Counted from the first letter of the stretch, positions 6,960 through 15,118 are shown. The stretch: 30,904 bases of DNA from Hominisplanchenecus_A murintestinalis (GCF_943193015.1 NZ_CALPCM010000034.1:1-30904); one strand, 5' to 3'. The notes: generated by a model from the letters alone, not told the origin. Translations and numbers: made by a program.

Positions 6960-7726
6960 TGTTCCTCTCCTCTATGTATCACTTCTTCCGCTAACATCCT
7001 GTAACTTTCCGCTCCCGTGGACTTGGTATCATACTTCGTGATAGGCATCCCATAACTAGGCGCTTCCGCCAACCTGACATTTCTCGGAATAATTGTCTTA
7101 TAAATATTCTGATTCAAGTTTCCTTTCACATTTTCAACTACTTCCAGAGAAAGATTTGTCCGTGCATCATACATTGTAAAAACTACCCCTTCAATTTCTA
7201 AATCAGGATTTAATCTCTCTTTCACAAGTTCAATCGTATGCATAAGCTGCGACAGCCCTTCTAATGCATAATACTCACATTGGATTGGAACAAGCACAGT
7301 ATCTGCCGTACACATCGCATTGATTGTCAATACATTTAAAGATGGCGGACAATCTATCAAAATAAAATCATACTTATCCTTGATTGAGGAAACTGAATCA
7401 CGAAGTATAAATTCCTTTCCATCTGTCCCTATCAATTCAATCTCAACAGCGGCTAAATTAATATTAGAAGGAACTACTATCAAATCTTTGCATATACTTT
7501 CTGAAAGACAATCCTCAATTGAACATTCTCCCAAAAGTAATTCATAAATCGTATACTCCTTCTCATCCTTTTCAATTCCTAATCCGCTAGTACTATTTCC
7601 TTGAGGATCCATATCAATCAAAAGAACCTTTTTTCCCGATTCCGCAAGGGAAGCTGACAAATTAATTGCCGTAGTTGTCTTTCCGACTCCTCCCTTTTGA
7701 TTTGCAATTACTATCGTTCTCCCCAT
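6953..7726 (-). CDS. parA: Chromosome partitioning ATPase ParA (Soj)
   Basis: A 257-residue deviant Walker A ATPase. KGGVGKTTT is at residues 11-19, LIDMDPQGNSTSGLG follows, and Walker B is FILIDCPPSLNVLT. It cycles on the nucleoid and pulls ParB-parS complexes; in Bacillus Soj also regulates DnaA. Start ATG at 7726 is preceded by AAAGGGG. Its length and the short N-terminus are typical of chromosomal ParA, unlike the element ParA at 1496-2335. A promoter-like pair lies at 7771-7799 with a parS site just upstream, which suggests ParB may influence its own operon. Confidence 0.97.
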   Translation of the reverse strand: MGRTIVIANQKGGVGKTTTAINLSASLAESGKKVLLIDMDPQGNSTSGLGIEKDEKEYTIYELLLGECSIEDCLSESICKDLIVVPSNINLAAVEIELIGTDGKEFILRDSVSSIKDKYDFILIDCPPSLNVLTINAMCTADTVLVPIQCEYYALEGLSQLMHTIELVKERLNPDLEIEGVVFTMYDARTNLSLEVVENVKGNLNQNIYKTIIPRNVRLAEAPSYGMPITKYDTKSTGAESYRMLAEEVIHRGEEQW

Positions 7727-7770
7727 TCCAATCCCCTTTCTTAGATAACCATACTCTTTCCGCTTTTATG

Positions 7771-7799
7771 ATTATAACACTCTTCTCCCCATTAATCTA
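7771..7799 (-). promoter_or_regulatory. Candidate parA promoter
   Basis: On the minus strand a perfect TATAAT (7771-7776) lies 17 bases from TAGATT (7794-7799). The -35 is weak. A parS site begins 7 bases further upstream, so bound ParB could modulate it. Confidence 0.4.
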
Positions 7800-7805
7800 C
7801 TAAAA

Positions 7806-7821
7806 TGTTTCACGTGAAACA
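7806..7821. promoter_or_regulatory. parS site 1
   Basis: TGTTTCACGTGAAACA, a perfect 16-base palindrome identical to the consensus ParB-binding site. It lies between the coiled-coil gene and parA, about 8 kb from the origin. Confidence 0.97.
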
Positions 7822-7824
7822 TTT

Positions 7825-8175
7825 TTATAAATGTTCTCCTTTTTCTTTTGCCAAATTTTCCAATTCTTTTAATTCATCTAACATTCCTTTAAACTTCCGT
7901 CTTTCATCTCTCAAAGCATTTAAATTTTCTCTTTGCGTTGCCTTATCTTCTCTAACTTTCTTTAATTGCCCTTCCAATTCTTTTATCTTATCTCTTGGAG
8001 ACATATCTCCGATTCTGGGTGAAAAAATCCCAAAGTTGATATCCGTCTCCTGAATTTCCTTTATCTTTTCACGAATAATCTGTTCCATGCTCTGAATTTT
8101 CTTCAGTTCACATCTCTGCTCCGAAATTTTCTCCTCAATATTCTTCAACTGTTTCCGTAAATATCCCTTTATCAA
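7825..8175 (-). CDS. Hypothetical coiled-coil protein between parA and rsmG
   Basis: About 116 residues, almost entirely charged and helical (many KELEE/RKQLK-type heptads), except for a short central break INFGIFSPRIGDMSPRDKIK. No signal peptide or membrane helix. The best start is a TTG at 8175, with GGGAG 8 bases upstream; the frame is open to an ATG at 8223, which would give 132 residues but lacks a good site. It lies between the two parS sites and reads in the same direction as parAB, 98 bases upstream of parA. I do not recognise a family. A structural or partition-related role is possible from position only. Confidence 0.65.
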   Translation of the reverse strand: MIKGYLRKQLKNIEEKISEQRCELKKIQSMEQIIREKIKEIQETDINFGIFSPRIGDMSPRDKIKELEGQLKKVREDKATQRENLNALRDERRKFKGMLDELKELENLAKEKGEHL

Positions 8176-8253
8176 TAGAAACACTCCCTTTTTCCGACAG
8201 TCTAATGTAACTGTACTTATCATACCCTATATTGCACAGAAATGCAAATCCTC

Positions 8254-8283
8254 TATAAACTAATTTCCTATTTAAAATGCCAA
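8254..8283 (-). promoter_or_regulatory. Candidate promoter for the coiled-coil gene and parAB
   Basis: TTGGCA (-35, 8278-8283) and TTTATA (-10, 8254-8259) on the minus strand with an 18-base spacer. It slightly overlaps the end of the repeat element at 8282-8488, so the element could affect expression. Confidence 0.4.
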
Positions 8284-8488
8284 ATTGCGGTTTGTCGATT
8301 ACGCTGGACGGCCACGGAACCGATAGTATCCATGCCTACTCCGTCCGTGTGGGATATGCGGCAGGTTTCCCGGCGTACGGCGTAAACATGGGGACTATCG
8401 GTTCCGTAACTTTCCGGAGTAAGCACAGGAACTATCGCTTCCGTAACTGCCTGGTGTAAGCGGCAATCTCACAGACAAACCGCAATTT
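8282..8488. repeat. 207-bp element: 15-bp terminal inverted repeats and three 30-bp units
   Basis: AAATTGCGGTTTGTC (8282-8296) and its exact complement GACAAACCGCAATTT (8474-8488) bound the element. Inside are three related 30-base units starting ACGGAA(C/G)CGATAGT: one on plus (8314-8343) and two on minus (8407-8378 and 8444-8415). They agree in 24-25 of 30 positions pairwise. The first 14 bases of units 1 and 2 are a perfect inverted repeat. The element is visibly richer in G+C than its surroundings. An 8-of-9 direct repeat flanks it (TTTAAAATG 8271-8279, TTTGAAATG 8492-8500), a possible but offset target duplication. It resembles a miniature mobile or extragenic repeat; I cannot name a family. 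The open frame across it (8277-8459, plus) looks incidental. Confidence 0.7.
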
Positions 8489-8498
8489 AACTTTGAAA

Positions 8499-8514
8499 TG
8501 TTTCACGTGAAACA
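8499..8514. promoter_or_regulatory. parS site 2
   Basis: A second perfect TGTTTCACGTGAAACA. It sits 9 bases past the rsmG stop codon and 10 bases from the edge of the repeat element, 678 bases from parS site 1. Confidence 0.97.
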
Positions 8515-8523
8515 TCCCGCCGT

Positions 8524-9237
8524 TTACAGTGGCTCTTTCCCCGGCACTCCCGCTTTCCTGGGATATTTACGAGGCGTTTCTTTCTTTTTCTGAATGATTA
8601 CTAATGCTCTCTCAATATCGCTATCAGGCAGTACAAATTTTAAAGTTTGCTTTTCTTCTCCTCCTAAAATAGAAATGGCTTTCTGAGCATTTTTGAGTTC
8701 TCCTTCTACTGCTCCTGATTTATAGGATATAAATGTGCCCCCGACTTTTACATAAGGAATACAATATTCAGAAAGTGAGGACAGATTTGCAACGGCACGA
8801 GAAACACAGATATCAAATTTTTCTCTATATTCTTTCTGTCTTGAAAAATCTTCTGCTCTTCCATGAATAGCTATACTATTGTCTAATCCCAATTTACCCA
8901 CAACTGCATTTAAAAATTTAACTCTTTTTCCTAAGGAGTCTAAAAGTACGATTTTTAAATGTGGAAATACTATTTTTAAAGGAATGCCTGGAAATCCCGC
9001 TCCTGTTCCTATATCTATTAATGTTTCACATGAAGAAAGATCTATTCCTTTTACCAATGATAAGCTGTCTACGAAATGCTTCTGCATGACCTCATCATAT
9101 TCTGTAATAGCTGTCAGGTTCATCACCTGATTCCATTCTATCAGCATTTTATAATATTCTATAAACTGACTCTCTTGTTTTTCATTTAAAAAAATTCCCA
9201 GCTTTTCACATCCTGATTTTAATACCTGGCTTTCCAT
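8524..9237 (-). CDS. rsmG: 16S rRNA m7G527 methyltransferase RsmG (GidB)
   Basis: A 237-residue SAM-dependent methyltransferase that modifies G527 of 16S rRNA (E. coli numbering); loss of the family gives low-level streptomycin resistance in other bacteria. The SAM-binding LIDIGTGAGFPGIPL is at about 73-87, with N-terminal NLTAITEYDEVMQKHFVDSL and a conserved SRAVANLSSLSEYC segment. Start at 9237, 10 bases after mnmG, so the genes are cotranscribed. The C-terminal tail is basic and proline-containing (KYPRKAGVPGKEPL). A weak parS-like sequence lies inside at about 9023-9038. Confidence 0.96.
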   Translation of the reverse strand: MESQVLKSGCEKLGIFLNEKQESQFIEYYKMLIEWNQVMNLTAITEYDEVMQKHFVDSLSLVKGIDLSSCETLIDIGTGAGFPGIPLKIVFPHLKIVLLDSLGKRVKFLNAVVGKLGLDNSIAIHGRAEDFSRQKEYREKFDICVSRAVANLSSLSEYCIPYVKVGGTFISYKSGAVEGELKNAQKAISILGGEEKQTLKFVLPDSDIERALVIIQKKKETPRKYPRKAGVPGKEPL

Positions 9238-9247
9238 ATTTTCTCCC

Positions 9248-11131
9248 TTATCTACTTTTCTTCATCTGTTCCATATAAACTAAAAGTACAGATATATCAG
9301 CCGGTGACACTCCTGATATCCGAGATGCCTGCCCTACGGATTCTGGTTTATACATTTTCAATTTTTGAACCGCCTCTATCCTTAGACTCTTGATTTCATC
9401 ATAATTGATATTTTCAGGTATTTTTTTCTTTTCCAGCTTTTTGAACTGTTCTACTTGTTTTTGCTGGCGTCTAAGATAGCCCTCATACTTAATATTGATA
9501 TTTACCTGCTCTTTTACTCCGTCTGAACATACAGGCCTATTTTTATCAATCGGCTCTAACATCTCATAATTCAACTCTGGCCTGCGGATAAGTTCTCCAA
9601 TTGTTGTTCCTGTTTTTAGAGGGGTGCTTCCATGACTTTCCAAAAAGCTCTGTACTTCCGGATTTGCACCTATATTTTCATTTTCCACACGTTTAATTTC
9701 TTCTTCAATCTGCGACTCTTTTTTTATTAAATCCTGATATCTTTCCTCTGAAATTAAACCTGCCTCATAACCTTTTTTCGTAAGCCGTAAGTCTGCATTA
9801 TCCTGACGCAGCAGCAGACGATACTCAGAACGTGAAGTCATCATACGATAAGGTTCTCTGTTTTCTTTTGTAACAAGATCATCAATTAGCACACCTATAT
9901 AGGATTCTGAACGGTCCAAAATAAAAGGCTCTTTTCCAAGCACAGAACACGCTGCATTGATTCCTGCCACTAATCCCTGTGCTGCAGCCTCTTCATAGCC
10001 TGAACTTCCGTTAAACTGTCCTCCGCTAAACAACCCTTTTATTTCTTTAAATTCAAGAGAAGATTTCAATTGCCTGGAATCAATACAATCATATTCTATT
10101 GCATATGCATTTCTCACGATTTCCGCATTTTCCAATCCGGGTACTGTCCGGTACATCCGATACTGAACATCTTCAGGCAGTGAACTTGACATTCCTCCTA
10201 TATACATTTCGTTTGTATGCAGTCCTTCCGGTTCTACAAATACCTGATGTCTATTTTTATCTGAAAATTTTACTACCTTATCTTCTATAGATGGACAGTA
10301 CCTTGGTCCTGTCCCCTCTATCATTCCGGAAAATAAAGGCGAACGATGAATATTTTCCCTGATAATTTCATGTGTCTCTTCATTTGTATAAGTAAGCCAG
10401 CAAGATGCCTGGTCTATCTGCACAGTTTCGGGATCTGTTGCAAAAGAAAAAGGAATTACTCTTTCATCTCCAAACTGCTCTTCCATCTTTGAAAAGTCGA
10501 TAGAACGTTTGTCAATTCTGGCAGGCGTACCCGTCTTAAACCTCTGTAGCCTGATTCCATGATATTTCAAAGACTCTGTAAGTCCATTTGCCGCCTGAAG
10601 TCCATTTGGCCCGGTAGCATCACTTACATCCCCGTAAATGCAGCGTGCCCTTAGATATGTTCCTGTACACAGCACACAAACTTTACAATGATAAATCGCC
10701 CCTGAATGAAGTTTTACTCCCGTAATCTTTCCTTCTTCTACGATAAGTTCCGTAACTTCTGCCTGCCTTATCTGCAGATGATCTGTATTTTCCAATACTC
10801 TTCTCATGCTGCGGCTGTATTCTGCTTTATCTGCCTGAGCTCGTAGGGAATGTACAGCCGGTCCTTTTGACTTATTCAGCATTTTTGACTGTATAAAAGT
10901 CTTATCAATATTAACTCCCATTTCACCACCCAGTGCATCTACCTCCCTCACCAGATGTCCCTTTGAACTTCCTCCAATATTAGGATTACACGGCATCAGG
11001 GCAATACTATCCACACTCACTGTAAATATAATTGTAGAAATCCCCATTCTGGCACACGCCAAGGCAGCTTCACATCCCGCATGCCCCGCTCCTACCACCA
11101 CGGCATCTACCCATTCTTCCAGTACGCTCAT
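9248..11131 (-). CDS. mnmG: tRNA wobble-uridine modification FAD protein MnmG (GidA)
   Basis: A 627-residue flavoprotein that, with MnmE, installs the cmnm5 group on U34 of tRNAs reading NNA/NNG codons. The N-terminal FAD-binding GAGHAGCEAALA begins at about residue 14. MPCNPNIGGSSKGHLVREVD (47-66), which includes a conserved Cys, follows. Later segments GTGPRYCPSIEDK and LFSGGQFNGSSGYEEAAAQG are family signatures. Length is normal (about 620-630). Start at 11131 has AAAGGGG upstream. It follows mnmE by 57 bases on the same strand. Confidence 0.98.
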   Translation of the reverse strand: MSVLEEWVDAVVVGAGHAGCEAALACARMGISTIIFTVSVDSIALMPCNPNIGGSSKGHLVREVDALGGEMGVNIDKTFIQSKMLNKSKGPAVHSLRAQADKAEYSRSMRRVLENTDHLQIRQAEVTELIVEEGKITGVKLHSGAIYHCKVCVLCTGTYLRARCIYGDVSDATGPNGLQAANGLTESLKYHGIRLQRFKTGTPARIDKRSIDFSKMEEQFGDERVIPFSFATDPETVQIDQASCWLTYTNEETHEIIRENIHRSPLFSGMIEGTGPRYCPSIEDKVVKFSDKNRHQVFVEPEGLHTNEMYIGGMSSSLPEDVQYRMYRTVPGLENAEIVRNAYAIEYDCIDSRQLKSSLEFKEIKGLFSGGQFNGSSGYEEAAAQGLVAGINAACSVLGKEPFILDRSESYIGVLIDDLVTKENREPYRMMTSRSEYRLLLRQDNADLRLTKKGYEAGLISEERYQDLIKKESQIEEEIKRVENENIGANPEVQSFLESHGSTPLKTGTTIGELIRRPELNYEMLEPIDKNRPVCSDGVKEQVNINIKYEGYLRRQQKQVEQFKKLEKKKIPENINYDEIKSLRIEAVQKLKMYKPESVGQASRISGVSPADISVLLVYMEQMKKSR

Positions 11132-11188
11132 TTTTTCCCCTTTCTAATGGTACTTACTGCATGATTCCTTTGGCAGATTTTAATTTTA

Positions 11189-12568
11189 TCATTTGCCCAT
11201 GCAAAACTTTCCAAAAATTTCATCCACCAAATCTTCTCCTACTTGTTCTCCTATAATACTACCAAGTGATTCATAAGCTGCCATCAAATCAATAGAATAA
11301 AAATCCTCCGGCATCTGCATCGCAAGACTGCTTTCTACCTGTCTCAAACTTTCACAAGCGTCTATAAGCGCCGCCTTATGCCGCATGTTTGTAATATACA
11401 CTTCATCATTAAAGGACAGTTTTCCTTCAAAAAACATATTTTTCAAAGTCTCCTCCAGCAAATCTATCCCCTTGTTTTCCTTGGCGGAAATAGGAATAAT
11501 TTCTTTTCCGGGAATCTTTTCTTTCAAAATTTCTTCTGAAAGCACGGTATCCAAATCTGTTTTATTCAACAGCACCACTGCTTTTTGCCCTTTAAGCATA
11601 TTGATAATCTCTTCATCATTTTCATCAAGGGATACAGACGCATCCGTCACATAAATAACCAAATCTGCATCTTTTGCGGATTCCTTTGCCTTGTCCACTC
11701 CTATTCTCTCCACTGCATCTTCAGTATCTCTTATTCCGGCGGTATCTGCGATATTCAAAGTGATCCCTTTCATATTAACAGATTCCTGAAGAACATCCCT
11801 TGTAGTTCCCGCTATGTCTGTTACAATTGCGCGTTCTTCTCCTACAAGAATATTTAAGAGAGAGGACTTTCCTACGTTTGGCTTACCTACAATTACTGTC
11901 TTTATCCCTTCAGACATGACTCTTCCATCTTCAGCAGAATCTATCAGTCTCTGAATACTGTAAATCCATCCCTCGTTTTCACTTTTAAGGCTCTCAGGAT
12001 ATCCTTCCAAACTGATATGCTCAGGATCATCCAGCGCTGATTCTATAAAAGCTATATGGTAAAGAATCTCTTTCCGAAGCTCACACACTACCCTGTGTAC
12101 AGCTCCTTTTAGCTGGCTCACAGAGCTTTTGAGGGCATATTCATTTTTTGCCTGAATGACATCAAGTACCGCTTCCGCCTGTGAAAGATCCATACGCCCA
12201 TTTAAAAAAGCCCTTTTTGTAAATTCTCCCGGCTCTGCGGGACGCGCTCCATTTTTTATAACAGTTTCCAAAACTTTCCGCATAGCGACAATTCCGCCAT
12301 GACAGTTAATCTCGACTGTATCTTCTGCTGTAAAGCTCCTGGGAGCACGCATCAACATTATCAAAACTTCATCAATAACTATTCCATCATCATAAATATA
12401 CCCATAGTGGATCGTATGGCTTGGCTGGTCAGAGAGCTTTTTGTTTCTGCTTTTTGACTGATAAATCCTGTCGGCAACTAAAAAAGCATCTTCACCGCTG
12501 ATGCGGATAATCCCAATTCCTCCGTCACTCATGGGAGTAGAAATTGCCGCTATTGTTTCACTCTTCAT
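11189..12568 (-). CDS. mnmE: tRNA modification GTPase MnmE (TrmE)
   Basis: A 459-residue GTPase partner of MnmG. It has an N-terminal folate-binding domain (1-118) and a helical domain with an inserted G domain (about 220-375). The G-domain motifs are GKPNVGKS (228-235), DIAGTTRD (251-258), DTAG (275-278) and NKTD. The C-terminus ends FCMGK, preserving the catalytic Cys of the FC(I/M)GK tail. Start ATG at 12568 has AAGAGG upstream. Just before it is a long hairpin with a U-tract (12589-12677) and no clear promoter after that, so expression may depend on readthrough from khpB. Confidence 0.97.
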   Translation of the reverse strand: MKSETIAAISTPMSDGGIGIIRISGEDAFLVADRIYQSKSRNKKLSDQPSHTIHYGYIYDDGIVIDEVLIMLMRAPRSFTAEDTVEINCHGGIVAMRKVLETVIKNGARPAEPGEFTKRAFLNGRMDLSQAEAVLDVIQAKNEYALKSSVSQLKGAVHRVVCELRKEILYHIAFIESALDDPEHISLEGYPESLKSENEGWIYSIQRLIDSAEDGRVMSEGIKTVIVGKPNVGKSSLLNILVGEERAIVTDIAGTTRDVLQESVNMKGITLNIADTAGIRDTEDAVERIGVDKAKESAKDADLVIYVTDASVSLDENDEEIINMLKGQKAVVLLNKTDLDTVLSEEILKEKIPGKEIIPISAKENKGIDLLEETLKNMFFEGKLSFNDEVYITNMRHKAALIDACESLRQVESSLAMQMPEDFYSIDLMAAYESLGSIIGEQVGEDLVDEIFGKFCMGK

Positions 12569-12588
12569 ACTAAAAATACCTCTTCAAT

Positions 12589-12677
12589 AAAAAAAACTGT
12601 TACAAATCACATTTATCTACAGCATACCTGCACCCTGTCAGATGCTATATCCTGCAGATAAGCAGATTTTGCAACAG
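12589..12677 (-). terminator. Long hairpin plus U8 tract between khpB and mnmE
   Basis: On the minus strand, 17 bases after the khpB stop codon, an 81-base stem-loop forms. CTGTTGCAAAATC pairs with GATTTGTAACAG (one G-U, one bulge), then TTATCTGCAG with CTGTAGATAA (one G-U), with a closed inner loop. Eight T residues follow (12589-12596), 20 bases before the mnmE ATG. It is much larger than a usual intrinsic terminator, so it may be an attenuator or the end of a structured small RNA. Confidence 0.7.
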
Positions 12678-12693
12678 CCCTTTATCTTCTTTC

Positions 12694-13530
12694 CTATTTC
12701 TTTAACGTCACAACAACCTTACGGTAAGGCTCTTCTCCTTCGCTATGGGTACTTACATAAGGATTATTTTGAAGTGCAGAATGGATAATCCTTCTCTCAT
12801 AAGGATTCATTGGCTCTAAAAATACTGTCTTCTTTGTCCTTCTGACTTTTACAGCTATATTATAAGCCAAATTCTCTAATGTTTCTTTCCTTCTTCTCCG
12901 ATAATCTTCCGTATCCAGCTTCACTCTCACATATGCATGGTTTCCTTTATTCGCTACCAAACTTGTAAGATACTGCATAGAATCAAGGGTACGTCCTCTT
13001 TTTCCAATCAGAATTCCCATTTCATTTCCTGAAAGTTCAATATTTAAGGTATCGTCACCCTCAAACTCCGCACGGATATCCACTTCTATTCCCATCGCCT
13101 GAAAAGTATCGTTTAAGAAAACATTTACTCTTGCAATTACTTCTTCTTTATTTGCAGGAGCCTTTTTTACTACTTCTTTTACCTCTTCCTTTACCGGCTG
13201 CTGTTTTACAGGCTGCTCAGATGAAACTTCATTTTCTTTAAAGTTCTGCTTTGCCGGCTTTAAAGGTTTCGCCGGTTTCTGCTGTTTCTTTGCTTTTGTC
13301 TCCCCAACCTTCACTGATTCATTTTTAATTTCTTGAAATTCCAATTCAACGCCGGATTCTTCCTTTTTCCTGGCTTCTATCACTGCCGGCTTGCTGCCGA
13401 TACCAAAGAAACCTGAACTGCCCTTTTCTATAACATGATACTCTATATGATCACTGCTGGTCTCTAACTGAATCGTTGCTTCTGTAATTGCTTCTTCAAC
13501 TGTTTTTGCCGTAACCTTGATAAAATCCAT
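12694..13530 (-). CDS. khpB: RNA-binding protein KhpB/Jag (Jag-N, KH and R3H domains)
   Basis: A 278-residue cytoplasmic RNA-binding protein. It has a Jag-N domain (about 1-54, with KGSSGFFGIGSKPA), then a low-complexity Lys/Pro/Val linker (about 55-130), a KH domain with GKRG at 176-179, and an R3H domain with RRIIH (R246, H250) near EPMNPYERR. In other Firmicutes it pairs with KhpA and affects cell elongation, division and sporulation through RNA binding. Start at 13530 has AGGAGG 8 bases upstream. It is 11 bases after yidC in the same operon. The linker is long compared with minimal homologues. Confidence 0.96.
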   Translation of the reverse strand: MDFIKVTAKTVEEAITEATIQLETSSDHIEYHVIEKGSSGFFGIGSKPAVIEARKKEESGVELEFQEIKNESVKVGETKAKKQQKPAKPLKPAKQNFKENEVSSEQPVKQQPVKEEVKEVVKKAPANKEEVIARVNVFLNDTFQAMGIEVDIRAEFEGDDTLNIELSGNEMGILIGKRGRTLDSMQYLTSLVANKGNHAYVRVKLDTEDYRRRRKETLENLAYNIAVKVRRTKKTVFLEPMNPYERRIIHSALQNNPYVSTHSEGEEPYRKVVVTLKK

Positions 13531-13541
13531 TGTAAAACCTC

Positions 13542-14849
13542 CTATTTCTTCTTACTCTTCTCATTAAACTGCTCAACCATACGCGCTTTCGCAGCAATGC
13601 TCCCCGGCTTTGCCTCAGATTGAGCTTTATAATATTCTGTAGAATTCTCAATCTGCTTTTTCTTCTCTTCCTCAGTCATAGGCTTCTTTTTATTTACATT
13701 GGAAGCAGTTATACTTTTTGTTCCGGTACTTGTATTTATCTTTTTATTTCCTAATTCCTTTTTCGGAGGAAGTCCCATTTTTTCACGCTGCTTATTTTCC
13801 TTTGCCAGAGCTTTCTCCATATTTTGTTTAACCAGCACATCAATGTCCATACTTTCAATATGTTTATTTACAACTACCTGCTGTACGCTTCTTACCACTG
13901 CGCCCGCAATCCAGTAAATACCCATACCTGCCGGCAGTGTAAAACAGAAGAAAACAGACATTAAAGGCATCATATTATTCACCATCTTCATGGAAGACGC
14001 CATAGTTCCTTCATCACTTCCTGAAGAGTTCTTTGTTGATACAGTAGAAAGTTTAATATTCAGCCACTGGGTAATACCTGCTAAAGCCGGAATCGCTAAT
14101 GCCCCAATTAAAAGCAGCACAGAAAAGTTTTCCTCCGCAAATACATTTCTGAGCATATTAAACGGTGAATCTGCGATATTAATCCCTAAAAAATAATTCA
14201 TCTGGTCAACACTGTTTTGTGTACTTGTTACCATATTTGAAATACTTGAAAATTTACCGTCTGATGCCATAGCGCTCCAGTCTGCCGGCTTAAATTTATA
14301 CAAACAGTCAATAATCGTATTGGTAGTATATCCGAGTTTTTCAAAATCTACATTATTTGAAGCCGCAAAGTTCGATAAATACTGCTGACTTCCCGAAATT
14401 GACATAATTTTCTCTGCCAAAGGCATAAATGCTTCTTTTACCCCATTTACATAAGCCGGAATATTCCAGATTACACGGTACAAAGCAAACAAAATCGGCA
14501 TCTGTATCAAAAGCTGCAGACAGCTTCCCATAGGTGAGACTCCATACTTTGCATAAACTTCTTTCGTCTCTTCATTCATCTTCACCATAGAAGCCTGATC
14601 CTGCTTATTTTTATACTTTTTCTGAATCGCCTGAAGTTCCGGATTCATTTTCGCGGACAACTTTGAAAATTTCTGCTGCTTAATGGTCAGGGGCATCATC
14701 AGTAAATAGATAACAATCGTAAATAAAATAATACAAAGACCTATATTAGGCAGGGACAGCATATTACAGAAACTAAAAATAGCATCCATAATATATCCCA
14801 AAATAGTTGCAACTGGCCCCAGCCAGCCTCCGCTTTTTGTTAATAACAT
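13542..14849 (-). CDS. yidC: Membrane protein insertase YidC
   Basis: A 435-residue YidC/Oxa1/Alb3 insertase. It has a first membrane segment near 35-53, a charged cytoplasmic hairpin (55-105), GVSPMGSCLQLLIQMPILFALYR (about 108-131), then an enlarged extracytoplasmic loop (about 132-235) and further helices (about 238-262 and 300-330). The tail is basic and Lys-rich. There is no lipobox, so unlike many Gram-positive homologues it does not look like a lipoprotein. The residue five positions before the conserved PLT (P53) is Tyr48 where E. coli and Bacillus enzymes have the groove arginine. Start at 14849 has AGGAGG upstream; it follows yidD and rnpA. Confidence 0.96.
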   Translation of the reverse strand: MLLTKSGGWLGPVATILGYIMDAIFSFCNMLSLPNIGLCIILFTIVIYLLMMPLTIKQQKFSKLSAKMNPELQAIQKKYKNKQDQASMVKMNEETKEVYAKYGVSPMGSCLQLLIQMPILFALYRVIWNIPAYVNGVKEAFMPLAEKIMSISGSQQYLSNFAASNNVDFEKLGYTTNTIIDCLYKFKPADWSAMASDGKFSSISNMVTSTQNSVDQMNYFLGINIADSPFNMLRNVFAEENFSVLLLIGALAIPALAGITQWLNIKLSTVSTKNSSGSDEGTMASSMKMVNNMMPLMSVFFCFTLPAGMGIYWIAGAVVRSVQQVVVNKHIESMDIDVLVKQNMEKALAKENKQREKMGLPPKKELGNKKINTSTGTKSITASNVNKKKPMTEEEKKKQIENSTEYYKAQSEAKPGSIAAKARMVEQFNEKSKKK

Positions 14850-14880
14850 ATGTTTCCTCCTATTATTGGACGTCTTTTAC

Positions 14881-15090
14881 TTATGGAACCGGGTCATAAC
14901 CCCCTTTTGAAAAAGGATTACACCTTAAAATCCTCCAGCATGCCAGAATTCCGCCCTTAAATGCGCCATATTTTTCGATTGCTTCCATTCCATACTGGGA
15001 ACAGGTAGGAAAATAAGGGCATTTCGTCCCTTTCATCGGCGAGATATATTTTCTATAAAATTTAATCATCCCGATTAACATTCTTTTCAT
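14881..15090 (-). CDS. yidD: Membrane protein insertion efficiency factor YidD
   Basis: A 69-residue protein with the family core FYRKYISPMKGTKCPYFPTCSQYG (Cys-rich, split here for length: CPYFPTCSQYG) and WRILRCNPFSKGGYDPVP at the end. It aids YidC-dependent insertion and sits on the inner face of the membrane. The start was set at ATG 15090; the frame can be extended to a TTG at 15108 but the ATG gives a normal length. It lies between rnpA and yidC, the standard order. Confidence 0.95.
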   Translation of the reverse strand: MKRMLIGMIKFYRKYISPMKGTKCPYFPTCSQYGMEAIEKYGAFKGGILACWRILRCNPFSKGGYDPVP

Positions 15091-15118
15091 CTCTTCTTTT
15101 TTCCTCAATCTAAATACT

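Noticed and set aside
8277..8459. 60-codon plus-strand open frame across the repeat element
   Set aside because: It lies wholly within the inverted-repeat structure, has no ribosome site, and its sequence follows the repeat units. It is treated as incidental.
9023..9038. parS-like sequence inside rsmG
   Set aside because: It matches the 16-base consensus at about 13 positions but loses the palindrome in the right half, so it is not called a ParB site.
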